Both the position numbers and the translations under genes were made by a program. This document shows positions 43,885-54,860 of a stretch of DNA of 64,000 nucleotides, piece after piece; position 1 is the stretch's first letter; each line of letters starts with the position of its first letter. The DNA comes from Stenopsyche tienmushanensis. Its lineage: Eukaryota; Arthropoda; Insecta; Trichoptera; Stenopsychidae. The notes under the pieces were generated by a model. That model did no database searches and had not been told where the DNA came from. It saw only the letters and a list, made by a program, of their open reading frames with translations. The stretch lies in contig WACJ01000521.1 in NCBI GenBank assembly GCA_008973525.1, positions 1,612,001 through 1,676,000 of the forward strand, in the 5' to 3' direction.

Positions 43885-44160
43885 GGATTCTGGAATATAT
43901 TAATACATCCACGTCTCATCCCCTATCTCGATAGAGTCCAGAAAAGCTTTCCCTTCTTGTGCAGTGTTAACATTCTGGGAACTCATCTCCCATTTCTCTC
44001 CCATCTCCACGAGCTTCTGACGACCTTTCCATCGGAAGAATTTACTGTGATTGTACAAAATGGTCGACAAACGCGTTTGAACAAACAAACTGACCGCTTG
44101 GATCGCTCCTTATATAAAAAGTGCAACAGGAATTCTTGTAAACATACTTCTAGATGACCC
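43885..44160 (-). mobile_element. mariner-like family D copy with catalytic block
   Basis: On minus the frame 43900-44088 reads through CGRQKLVEMGEKWEM-like sequence to GKAFLDSIEIGDETWMY. GDETW is the first catalytic block of mariner-type transposases (usually TGDETW; here IGDETW). The rest of the catalytic domain is missing. The block at 44030-44075 (CCATCGGAAGAATTTACTGT) defines the family. Confidence 0.7.
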
Positions 44161-44318
44161 GTTTATCAAAATACACAATAGCAATCAAAGGCTTAAATAA
44201 GTTTTAGAGTGTGTTGCAATACATAGACCCATTTTTGGCCCTCGAGAAGCACAGTTTCCTATTATGATTTCAGTTTTACGCGGCGTTTTTACATTTCGCA
44301 TAAAAATAATATCGTGTA

Positions 44319-45137
44319 CACTTGGGTCTTTTTTTTATGCGATTTTGAAATTATGCGGTTTTTAAAAATAATGGAACCTATCCATCATTTTTCTATAGAG
44401 GATAAAGCTTTTTTTATGCGAATGCGCATAAAATAAAATTGACACTAGTACAAATTACAATCGTCAAAGTGTCTTCAGTGTCTTGATAAGAAACCGGCAA
44501 TTTTGGATTACTTGGCGAATGGACAAAATCCTAACGAGATAAGCAAATCTCTCAACCGATCAGAAAATTAGTCAATCAATGGCACAAAATTAGTTTATTG
44601 GAAAGAAACAGAAGAAGCACTTATGATTTGAATTGAAGATTTAAATTATATCAAACATATGATCTCAAAAACGAACTCCTATTTGTAGATATTCAATTAA
44701 GAAAAATCTCTTCAGTTTCATGAACTCATAAAGCAGCAAGCAGAATTCAAATTCCAACAGGAGTTTAACGTTTCCCTTTCCGTAATAAAAAATATGAAAT
44801 TCTGAATCTCTTATCTATTATATTTCATATCAATATTCCCGTTATTAGAATCAAGTTGTAGTAAATACTTCATGGTGAAGGAAAAATTAAGAATTGCATG
44901 TTTAACACAGAAGGATGACGAAATTGTATTGTGTTTTTATTTGTATATGAATATTTTTATAAGCTTTTTTTATGCGATTTTTAGTACATTTTATCACATT
45001 GATTTGAAGTTATGCGGTTTTTTAAAAATAATGAAACTAATCCCTCATTAAATATGTAGTTCAAATTTTTTTAATGCGATTTTTTTTATATGCGATTCGG
45101 GTAGAACGTATCTATCGCATAAAAACAGACCCAAGTG
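44319..45137 (+). mobile_element. 819-bp pogo/Tigger-like element with TA duplication
   Basis: The left end is TA then CACTTGGGTCTTTTTTTTAT; the right end reverse-complemented is TA then CACTTGGGTCTGTTTTTATG. The ends match over about 24 bp. The plus strand at 44480-44569 encodes CLDKKPAILDYLANGQNPNE followed by ISKSLNRSE, then a stop. This matches the N-terminal helix-turn-helix of Tigger/CENP-B-type transposases. The DDE domain is lost. Inner direct repeats of TTATGCGATTTT ... AAGTTATGCGGTTTTT occur near both ends. Four related copies are in the window (33361, 34576, 37401, 51020). Confidence 0.8.
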
Positions 45138-45279
45138 TATTTCAAATAATGAACATGATGCAATGGTTTAAAATTGCCAAAAAATATACAACAACTAACT
45201 CTTAAATAATTCGGTGAATCTCTAATGCAAGACAAATTTTAAACTATGCTCTTATTAATTCGGCTTAATGTTTTAGTAA

Positions 45280-45365
45280 TTAACGCGTTGACGGACACGT
45301 CTGCATTAAGCGTCATATTTTCATATAAAAAATGACGCATAATGCATGCGTGTCCCGGGTCCTTT
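45280..45365. mobile_element. TTAA-flanked foldback element
   Basis: TTAA (45280-45283), then a long imperfect inverted repeat: GACACGTCTGCATTAAGCGT pairs with ACGCATAATGCATGCGTGTC, about 27 bp with four mismatches around a short AT loop. It is non-coding. The TTAA suggests piggyBac-type mobilisation, which is inference. Confidence 0.6.
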
Positions 45366-48054
45366 TTCGCAAATCTTACACTCGTTGTGATATCTGCCTC
45401 GTGTAACAATTTTTCGGAACGGAATCAAGAAGTTTCCTATCCGATGGAATGAATGTATTTCTAATGAAGTGAATTCTGTGAAAAATAAGACACTCCATTT
45501 GCATTTGTACATCAAAATTCCGGTTTATATTTGAATCAACCCCGCAAATCGAATTTTGCAAAATTAACATAAAAAATGGAGCTCAGCTCAATGCTTCCAT
45601 GCCATGCAACTCTCATTATGATAATATTGTTAATGAATATTAATCAAGTTGAAAAATAACCCGAAGATAAATTATTTTGATTATTTTCCAGTTCGCTTAA
45701 CATCAATATTTTCCTACGAGCAAAATTTGGTACGTTGAAGCTTGTTTTATATTGAACAATCCATTTTGTAACGTTATTCGAAAAGCTATTTAAGAACAAT
45801 GGATATTTGATGTTAGTAAACCATTATTTAGATTTTGCAGTATTGCATTGTACACACTATGAAAGCAATCAAGCGATGACAAAAGGCATTTTTTGAAAAT
45901 AAAAACGCTTTCGTCTGAAAGAGGCTTTCACCAATGTCATTAAAATAGAGTGCAGAAAGTAGAAATGCTTGCTGGAAATTTTCATCATAACAATATTAAC
46001 CTAGTTTCGTGGCAAAAGTCGATATGGTAATATCTTGCAAATAATTTTAAAAGGCGACATTTTATCAATAAAACTAGCGATAATGTATCCGACTTGTATT
46101 GCAATACGACACAAAGAGAACAAGTTTCTTTAATTTTGTTCATTGAACATTCAAATATACATTTTTCTAATATTTCGAATCTCCTGTCAGGTTTATGGAC
46201 GCGGATTAACTACCGTCGATTTGGTAATGCTTTTTGTAGGCATCTTTTATTCAATGCTGCCGGTGTGTGATGTTGATTTTTAAGGCTAATATGCGTGTAT
46301 AACATGATGCACCTGCAAAATAAATTGCATTCATAAATACTAATTATATTAATTCAAAAACCTTGACAAGTATGCGTACAATAACTCACCAAAGTTTAAT
46401 TGCAAATGAATTTATAGTATAGGAACGTATACAGGATAAACAAACAAACATTCATTTTTATACGTATATGTATTTAAATAATGATAAGCTTTATTTAAGA
46501 CCACATATGTGATTCGGTTAATGCATTTGCCGTGTATTTGACAGAGTTCAATTGATAAACTACTCTTAGTTCACATCCTTAAAGCTGTTCAAGTAAAAGC
46601 TCCTTGCACTTGTGCTCTTAAGGTTTCCCTGATTTTGACTCGTATAAACCCTGTCGATTCACGTTATTATTCAAGCTGTGTCTGAGCTGAGGCTTAGAAT
46701 CTTAGAACCGCATAAGTATCGTTATTTATAAATGCTGATGTTGCAATCTTGTAGAAATGATCATGTTTAATGTTTCGTATGAACATTTTTTAACAACGCC
46801 CATATTTTCTTATCTTATCTGAAGATTTTTTTCAATGGCTTCAGCATTCGTATTGGTCGGTCCGCCAGGTCGGAGGATACTGAATTTTCATCTTACACGA
46901 AACCGACGCCACTTTTGTAAATGACCTCTTTTTTTGGGGGCACGTTTGCCTCTCGAGGGGAAGTTGGCCATGCGTGTTTAACCGTTCATTGGTGATTTAT
47001 ACGTTAACGGTAATTTCTTCTATTGTACGGGTATTCATGCACGCCCTGTCTGTGTGGGTGAAGGTTGTTCCTCGAGTGAGGTTTTGGCATTTAATTTTTG
47101 GATTTTTGGTTAGGGAAGATGTGCTAAGACCACGCTCAATACATCTCGAATAATTGCTTTTGTCAAAAGCTCTCGATATTTCTCAGAGCGTATATTTATT
47201 CACACAGTTCGTCGAACATTTGGATTATCTTTGGGGCAAACGAGAATATTCGAATCTAAATATGGAAGTAACGCTCGAAAAAATTAATTAAAAAAATAAA
47301 GCTATCATATTATACATATAATACAAGCTGTGGCTATTAAATAACAAGACTGAGATGATATCAATTGCCAAAAATCAAAAATTCTACTTTTTAATCTCTC
47401 CTTTCCTTGAATATATTCCTCTTCTACATATTTATGAAGTAATATTACAGTATTTTACTATTTAAAGTATTGTTGTGGATTATTTTTTATAGATTTCGCT
47501 AAAATGTCTTTACCATAGCATTCACTATATTTTTAAATCAAGATCGCAGTTGAAGCCAATGTAATCATTACATTTATTTTAATTTAAAAAAAATAACATA
47601 TTCGTGTCCGCTCACTTAAAAATGCGTGTTCCGTGCGGCACTTTTGATCATCCGTTTACACAAAAATGCGTTTTTGTAGTTTGAGCTTTTAAAGCATAAG
47701 AAATGCCATATGTTTTCCTAATTTCATCAAAAGATGGTGTTATATTATAAATATATATATTAAAATATATTTGCTGGTTTTAAAATAATAATGATTATTT
47801 TGTACATTTTTCGAAATTTACATGGTCACAATTTATGAGAAATATAGCGGCCCGAAATGTGTTGATATGCTACCTAATTCCAAATTATCATTTGAAATCT
47901 TCAAATAATGCATGATTGAAACTTGCATTGATTGTAGATGCTTGTCCAAGATCAATTATATTATATCTCGTTACATAATAGTTACATCTCCTATGACATA
48001 GAAATGATTGGTATTTCAATTAAAATGCAATGGTAAATTCAAATTGTCGGTTCA
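45366..48054. other. AT-rich, intron-like DNA
   Basis: 46800-47160 is of higher complexity, with no frame of note. Near 46430 a single CAAACAAACATTCATTTTTA resembles one end of the 121-bp unit. No gene or complete element seen. Confidence 0.45.
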
Positions 48055-48380
48055 GTGATGACAAAGGCGGGAGTCGTCGGATAGCCTTGACTATAAGAAG
48101 ACGTCCTTCCCGCGGCCATATCTCTCTATCGTGATTAATAAAGAAGTTATCTAAGACAAGAGTATTTTTATTCGGCACCCGACCACTATCATCTTACCGC
48201 CGACTACATAACGGCGTAGCCATTTCCACGAACCCGTGGAAGCGGGGAGTGCCCTGAGAGCGCCTCCGCTCCGCCACGTTACAGTGGTGTCAGAAGTGGG
48301 ATGGTGGTGGACAAGTGCCGACTCTGCGCATGTTAATAGCACCATTACATGGGGATGATATTTTATCCACGCTACAATAA
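48055..48380 (+). mobile_element. LTR-type repeat copy with inverted start attached
   Basis: The plus part runs GAGTCGTCGGATAGCCTTG, AGACGTCCTTCCCGCGGCC, AATAAAGAAGTTATCTAAGA, the whole U5-like segment, CCACGTTACAGTGGTGTCAG and AAGTGGGATGGTGG. The primer-binding-like site is 48291-48307. After about 25 bases it continues with ATGTTAATAGCACCATTACA, TGGGGATGATA and ATCCACGCTACA, the family's start in reverse complement. The copy is thus a right half joined to an inverted left end. It is the clearest view of the family's U5-like part and terminus. Confidence 0.82.
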
Positions 48381-48414
48381 CAATGAGTATAAGATATAAT
48401 TAATGCTAATGATG

Positions 48415-48680
48415 GTCATCCAGAAAATAAGGTAACAACATTTATCTAGGATTGAAAAAATCTTGTATTTAACTTAAAGTCATAAGATACTTCACCAATA
48501 CAATGATCTTTTTCAAGAGCTTCTCATGTACATGGAGTCCAGAAAAGATTCTCGCTGCTGTGCAAAATGATCCACAAATTCACCAGTGGCGATCACGCGA
48601 TTTTGACGGTGGTTCGGCGTGAGGATTATGGACACCCATATCGCATACAACTACTTGTAACTAGGGAATCCAATCACGGA
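48415..48680 (-). mobile_element. mariner-like family D, deleted copy
   Basis: GTCATCCAGAAAATAAGGT, then GGAGTCCAGAAAAGATTCTC and GGCGATCACGCGATTTTGAC. It aligns with 22335-22575. The catalytic block is lost. Confidence 0.6.
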
Positions 48681-49134
48681 ATCCCGGACAGTTTTAGGTG
48701 CTTATGAATCCCGGGATTAGTAAACGTAATTCCGAAAAATTAGAGATTGAAATTTTTATCTAACAGAAATCGTACGCATCACCAGCACGATGAATCGAGA
48801 CATTCCCGCCGAAATCTGGACGTTTGGAAATAGTGGCGTAACTACTAATTAGCGAGCTTAGGCGACGCCTAGGGGCAGTAATTGTCTAGTGTTTTTTAAA
48901 TTGTTATATTAACCTTTCCCTACCGGTGATGTATTTACTACACCTCAATACTAATAATGGGAATATCGATATGAAATATAATAGATACTGGATTCAATTT
49001 TTTTGTATTCCTCCGTAATATTATTACGAATCACATCAAAGTATTATAGTATATAAATATTCATCTGCAATGACGGAAATAAATAATTTGTCAGGAAATC
49101 GGGAATTTCGCGAGTTTTAGTCCGTAGCAGAAAG
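48681..49134. other. unassigned DNA with TTAA and hAT-like words
   Basis: GAATCCCGGACAG ... GAATCCCGGGATTAG is an internal direct repeat at about 48680-48720. At 48909 TTAA precedes CCTTTCCCTACCGGTGATG, which resembles a piggyBac-like end. Neither has a confirmed partner. Confidence 0.35.
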
Positions 49135-49310
49135 ATATTTTATCAGTCAGCGACACACTCGCCCGGATGAGAGGTGGTGGAAGTGCGTGACGACTTCTCC
49201 ATCAGAAAAAAATACTGTGACTGAACAAAATGGCTGACAACCACGTGAGATCATACAAACTGAGCGTTAGAATCCCCCCTATATGCCAGACGCACAAAAT
49301 TTTTAAATGA
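49135..49310 (-). mobile_element. mariner-like family D fragment
   Basis: CGTGACGACTTCTCCATCAG, then ATACTGTGACTGAACAAAAT and GGCTGACAACCACG, matching 57065-57125. No terminus preserved. Confidence 0.6.
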
Positions 49311-50841
49311 TCCTTATAATTTTATTGAGCATTTGTAGAAATAAAATCATTATTTTCAAGAACAACAAGAACAATCTGGATTTCGAGCTAATCGTAATTA
49401 TCCTAAATATTAAATAAGGCAGTATTTTAAATTATTGTGGCAGATTTAAATTCGTATTTCAGTGTATTCTTTATACATTATTAAAGTGGGTTTTCCATTA
49501 AACGCTTGACATTAAGTAGGCTTTAGAGGAAATTTCATATTTAAATATTATGATTGACTGAATATGAAGCTTTTCGTTTGTTGAGTTTAAATAAAAAGCA
49601 TGAAATAATATTTTCCACATTAAATTCTTTACAATATTATATATTGAAGAGCTTTCTTTGCGTGGAAAAATTGCAGTGTTATCTGTATTAGCGACGATTC
49701 TCATATAAAATCCATCCAGGATAAAGAAAATATCGGGCAAAGATTTGGCAAATCACGCAGACATGAAAGAAAATTCCCATTCACATCTCGCTGATGTAAT
49801 ATTTATCCTTTCAATCAGTGTCTGAGGGTTTCCTTGAAGGACGCAAATATTGATTCGGGTTACTTTGACATCTCTTGATGGATGCTGGCGTATTTTTAAG
49901 ATGTCTCATGGCAAATTTTAATAGGAGGTATCGTTTCATCTCTCCTCGGGGCTGTTTTTTTCGAGTTCCGGATGCCAAAGCCCTCCAACATGAGCTTTCA
50001 ATTCACGCGGGACAAACGCAGCCATGTAACATCTCCCTTTACGATCCAATTCATCTTAATGCTGCCAGGAAGATCTGTCAAAAGCAGAAAAAATGCCTCT
50101 AATCAATATAAGCATATATTCTTTGTAAGTGGAACGAACCCGCTTCGGAAATTCCTGGATAAACTTCCGAGCTGACGGCGAGAATTCAATAAAAACATTA
50201 CAATATGGAACGAGCTTCGTTGTTGTATTATACTTTTAATGTACATATTCAAGACAAGATCAACAATAGAGCACGAATGAAAAATAAAATAAAAATTTGC
50301 AAGGCAAATTATACACAAATTGCTAAAGTTCCAGCGTGAAGATTTATCGGGAAGACTTTTGCTCTGTTATTACTAATTTTCCGTTCGGATATTGCCGAAC
50401 AAGTATTAATTTTCCACTTGTTAATTTTTCCATCCATTGCTTATTTATTCCTCATCATGAAATAATATTCCAAAGTTTTGTATGACTTGTTTTTCTCAAC
50501 TTTTATATAACAATAGAGATCTTAAGAGAAACAAATCTAAAGCTATAAAAGCAGAAGAACTTATCGCGAAGCGTTCATCGATAAAAAATTATTCAAACTA
50601 TCATAAAATTATACACAATGCATACCTAAGCATCCTAGATTTTGATCGTATGCAAACTTTGAGAGTCGAAGAGGTGATCAATAATTCACAATCGGGATGC
50701 AGCAAAGTTTTACGTATTTTATGAAACGTCAAAACTTTGTCCCAGGTCTGGAGCTTTGGACGAACTTTAACCGCAATGATACTTACTATGCGTTCTATGC
50801 AATATTACATGCAATATATTTTTATTATTTAAATAGAGACC
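49311..50841. other. AT-rich DNA with short shadow frames
   Basis: Frames at 49875-50175 plus and 49498-49740 minus overlap each other or lack any motif. 49860-50110 is GC-richer and unique in the window. No gene supported. Confidence 0.4.
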
Positions 50842-50940
50842 ATGTTCTGTGGACATATTCGGACATGGCGTCTGATCGCGAGGCGCCCGTTCGTCGTGTC
50901 AGCGGTCCGAAAAGCGGACCGGTTAGACACGTAAATCTTC
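50842..50940 (+). repeat. hairpin-bearing dispersed repeat, copy 2
   Basis: The hairpin CGGTCCG (50903-50909) / CGGACCG (50915-50921) and the flanking GATCGCGAGGCGCCC match 29544-29632. The flanks outside the match differ, so this is a dispersed copy. Confidence 0.8.
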
Positions 50941-51019
50941 CCCTTCACCCATAAAACCATACTAATTTATTTTATCTAGTGTTAAATTTACAACATATAT
51001 GTATATTGAACTACACAGA

Positions 51020-51104
51020 AGGTTGAGAGATAGGTTCCATTATTTTTGAAAATCGCATAACTTCAAATCGCATAAAAAAGATCCGCATAAAAACAGATCA
51101 AGTG
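51020..51104 (-). mobile_element. pogo/Tigger-like family, right-end fragment
   Basis: GGTTCCATTATTTTTGAAAA, CGCATAACTTCAAATCGCAT and ATAAAAACAGATCAAGTG, followed by TA. This is one inverted terminus of the 44319 family; the rest is gone. Confidence 0.65.
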
Positions 51105-54029
51105 TATAGTTTTTGTCAAGTATATAGACAGGTTGTATACAAATAAATATTTGTAAAGTGAGCAGTTCCTAAAAACACACATGCTGTGTGCCCGGACTTG
51201 GGGTAAAATTTTCACAAAAAACACGCATATGTAGTGTCGGTCCATAATGAGTCAAAACTTTCTATTCTTCATGATTGAGATTTAACTGTCTAAGGAAATT
51301 TATTTAAAGCTTGAGGACCGAAGCCCTATATATTGTATTATAAATAAACATACGCTACCAATTGCTTTGGTGTAAACATCGTAAAATAATCAAACGATAT
51401 ATACGGGAAAACAATTTAAGTGGGAAAAATGTTTATTTAAAAAGCATTATCGGAGCTCTTATTTCCATGTATCTTGTTTATAAAAACTACAGTATCACCG
51501 TTACATGTCAAATGCTCATTAGCATCCATCGTTAAATAGTCCAGTTTATGAAAAGGGAGCTAATAAAAATATATCACTGATTAAAATCGACATCCAAACA
51601 ACTTATCTAATGAAGAAATCGGCGGAATTCCAAGGGATCAATGCGGGAAACAATACGTGGAGAGGCGATTACTGTGATAAATTTGTTTCGAATGAGCATT
51701 TCTAGGGTCTTAACATAATGAACGATACATACGGGAAAAACTATGGATTCAGTTACACGTATTTATTGGATATGGAAGCGATAATCCCATTGTTTAGCTA
51801 ATGGACTTGTAATTCAAATAATTTGCATTAATATCCAAACACTGCAACGAATACATGATCAAATTTGCTTGAATATCAAAAAATCGATCGTTATAACCGT
51901 TATAAATGCGTTTTCTGCACATTTTCATGCATAAAATTCGGCTCCTAATTTAAAATCATTGATTGCAGTATAAATTTGATTATCTTGTAATTATATTTAT
52001 ATTAAATTGGCGTTAATTTATTGCAATTAATTCAGATTTACGTGTTTGGGTGAATGTATGTGATCGTTATAAACGTGAAATAACAGCTAAAATGTTTATT
52101 GTGCAGTTATCGTTATAAACGCCGATTTAAATAGGAATCGGATTTGATGAATTTGAAAATAATTGTCGTTTTGATGGAAAATGATTGAAAAATTATAGAA
52201 AAAAAAATTAAAAATATAAATAAAGATTTATTTTGTATGAAAGCCGTTGAATAAATTATGACTTGAACGAATCTCGGTATTCTTATGATCACTCTTTGTT
52301 CCAAATTGATTAATAAATTTATTTCCATCTATTTCGGTTCGGTCGGGAGTCCCTCGGAAGACTACGCCTTGTAGTCGCCGCCATGATATGATTTATAAAA
52401 TACTATTATTAACAACTTTAAATGTCTTTCTAACATGAAAAAATAATTGAATTGATATCACATGATTTTAAATCTGAGTGGGGAAAAAAATGTAGAAACA
52501 AAATGTCGAGCCAGACTCGACATAGGACCGCAAAGAGTTAAATTGCATAACTTTGTTGTTTTAAATCATTTTTAGTTTTGTTTATGGTAAGATTTTGCAT
52601 GATTAAGATCATAAGGCCTATCAAACTCTATTGTCAGAATACTATTGTGGATGTTTGCTTGAGTTTAATCACAATTTAAGGCTTAATTATTATAAAGTAG
52701 CAAAATAATTTTAAATATGCAAGTCGTAAATTTGATCTTATATTCAATAATAAATATAATTTATTCAAATAACCATATATTTATGGAAACAACGGAAAAA
52801 TATGATAAAAAATCCCGCTTTCTCAAGGGAGTCTCCCGCGGAGATCACCATTTTCAGCAACGACGAGCTGAAAAATGGGAATGAAAAAAGGTTATATATA
52901 TGATGATTGTTGCTGGAATATATGCTTAAAAATGTGCTCCCGACTTTCGTTGGATATTTACGCGTCAATGCTGGATGGAAAATAAAATTATACGAGTTCC
53001 CAAGGGAATCGAGTCGGAATCATATTACAAATCGGTTTATATCCTCTTGGAGATGCATCGAATTTACGAGTTGTTTTTCCCGGTTGGCCGTAGGAGATGA
53101 AACGGGATCTCCGATCGACACGTGACGTCAAATCAAAACATCCCCGGGCTACCGGGGGTTAAGAAAACACAATTTCACCCGCGGCCCGCGTCGAAATAAA
53201 GACGGTGTAAGTGGCAGGTTATTTTCGGGGAGGTATTTATTGGGTGCTTACCATCAGGATCATTGGACCGAAATGTGTTTTATTGAGGAGGGCCGTATAA
53301 AATGATTCCGATCCGGGAGCGTTTTATATCCCGCCAAATTACACTATCCGTGTGAAAGTGTACGAGCCTCGACACGTTCCTAATAACGGCCTATTTACCG
53401 AAAGAAAAAACACCCCTCGAGGAAAATAGCGTCCTAAATTCTAAGAAGACTCGGAAGAGCCGTATTTATTGCTAACGTGTAATTAATTAAATAAATTGGT
53501 CGTACCTTCGGCTCAATACATCTCTTCACACTTTCGGTCGGAAATGTATCTGATGGAGCTCGTCAATCAGTATTAGGAGACTTTGCGGATCCTTGATGTA
53601 TAGACCGTCTTCAATAATTCATGGAATTATTTGCTGGGGCTTAATGATACCATATAACGAAATATAATAGAAATTCCCATTAATTGACTGTATAAATACA
53701 ATCATAATTTTTATTTTGGTATACCGATAATATATTATGATAAACGATGAGGGTGCATGCCAGTTTTGTGTTAGACCGGATAAACCCCCAACCGTTTAAA
53801 TTTGGGACAGCCAAAACCAAATCATTTCAAAAGCGAAAGCCTTAAACCCAGGACGAAACCAATTTAATTTGATTTTGGTTTCATTCAATTTGTCAACAAT
53901 TTATGCACCTAAATATATTGTTGGTGTAATGGGCTACTCGTGGAAACTCATTATAATACGCATAATATGAAATTCAGGATGTAAAAATAACTCTATCGCC
54001 ATTAGCTCATTAAACTTTTTAATATTTTG
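51105..54029. other. AT-rich DNA with one GC-richer unique block
   Basis: 53060-53480 is markedly GC-richer and non-repetitive (CCCCGGGCTACCGGGGG near 53141, GTACGAGCCTCGACACG near 53360) and may be conserved regulatory DNA. The remainder is AT-rich without supportable genes. Confidence 0.35.
52504..52541. repeat. TTAA-type transposon end with hairpin
   Basis: TGTCGAG (52504-52510), loop CCAGA, CTCGACA (52516-52522) is a perfect 7-bp stem, followed by TAGGACCGCAAAGAG and TTAA (52538-52541). The order hairpin, short terminal repeat, TTAA is piggyBac-like. No partner end found. Confidence 0.45.
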
Positions 54030-54090
54030 ATAAGTATGCCCGCACATGCTGCGGGATCCAGAGAGAGTATACCCGTACATGTTGCGGGTA
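54030..54090. repeat. GTATGCCCGCACATG repeat, copy 2 (tandem)
   Basis: AGTATGCCCGCACATGCTGC and, about 34 bp on, AGTATACCCGTACATGTTGC are direct partial duplicates; the first matches 35257-35272. Confidence 0.6.
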
Positions 54091-54606
54091 GCACTCCATA
54101 GCACTTTATTTATTTAAATTTTGATGTCAAACAAAAATACAGAGTAGTCTGACATTTGTATGCTTAAAATGCTTATATAAAAATATGTATATCAAATTCC
54201 GTTTAATATCAAGATCCGTCGGTAATAATCGGTCGATAATAATTATTTAAATATTATTTTAATTAAATATAATGTTGATAACATCTCTATAAAAATTTTT
54301 GAGTAAACACGTTTGAGTAAAAATATATTTTAACGTGTTTTTTTTGTGTATAAAGTCGCATCGATGAAATGTACAGATTTGTGCGCATGGCATTTATAAA
54401 GTTAACAAGGGGATTGAATTTATTGTATGGTTTATCTCCTAGGAAAATTAATTAATAACAGAATAGTTGATAGAATAACTGCGTTTAATAAAGCGATCAA
54501 TTATTATTGAACCTTGACACAATCCAATTACAATATAATTTTATTTTCGACCAGACTACAAAAATATTTTTCAATTAAGATTGATAAATAGTAAAAAACA
54601 CAAAAT
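54091..54606. other. AT-rich, nothing seen
   Basis: No terminus, frame or dyad that I can support. Confidence 0.5.
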
Positions 54607-54712
54607 ACAGGTAATCACCGTTGATCACAGGGGATACGTACCGAAGACGGTTGCGATTAACGGGGGATCGTGATTGACGGGGGAATATTAACAAATCACC
54701 TGGTTCTACTTC
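54607..54712. mobile_element. pogo/Tigger-like terminal fragment
   Basis: TACAGGTAATCACCGTTGAT, CACAGGGGATACGTACCGAA and GCGATTAACGGGGGATCGTG. The CAG start after TA and the GGGGATACGTxCC / GCGATTAACG words resemble Tigger-type termini from other animals. This is not the same as the family at 44319. There is no coding part. Confidence 0.45.
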
Positions 54713-54737
54713 TATATTTTCACAGTGGTATTGCATC

Positions 54738-54860
54738 TCAATTCTTGTGACGCGCAGGAGGCGGGAGTCGGGGAGAGTCGTCGGTTAGCCTTGGCTGCGG
54801 GAAGTCGTCCCTCCTGCAGCCAGATCTCTCTCTCTCTCTTGTGTGGAATAAATGGAATAA
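54738..54860 (+). mobile_element. LTR-type repeat, central fragment
   Basis: GTGACGCGCAGGAGGCGGGA, GTCGTCGGTTAGCCTTGGCT, GCGGGAAGTCGTCCCTCCTG, a CT microsatellite and TGTGTGGAATAAATGG. The start, dyad and primer-site parts are missing. Confidence 0.75.

Noticed and set aside
48285..48310. tRNA-Leu-like sequence as a tRNA gene or tRNA-derived SINE
   Set aside because: Only the complement of the last bases of a tRNA is present, without cloverleaf or A and B boxes, at the junction where a primer-binding site belongs.
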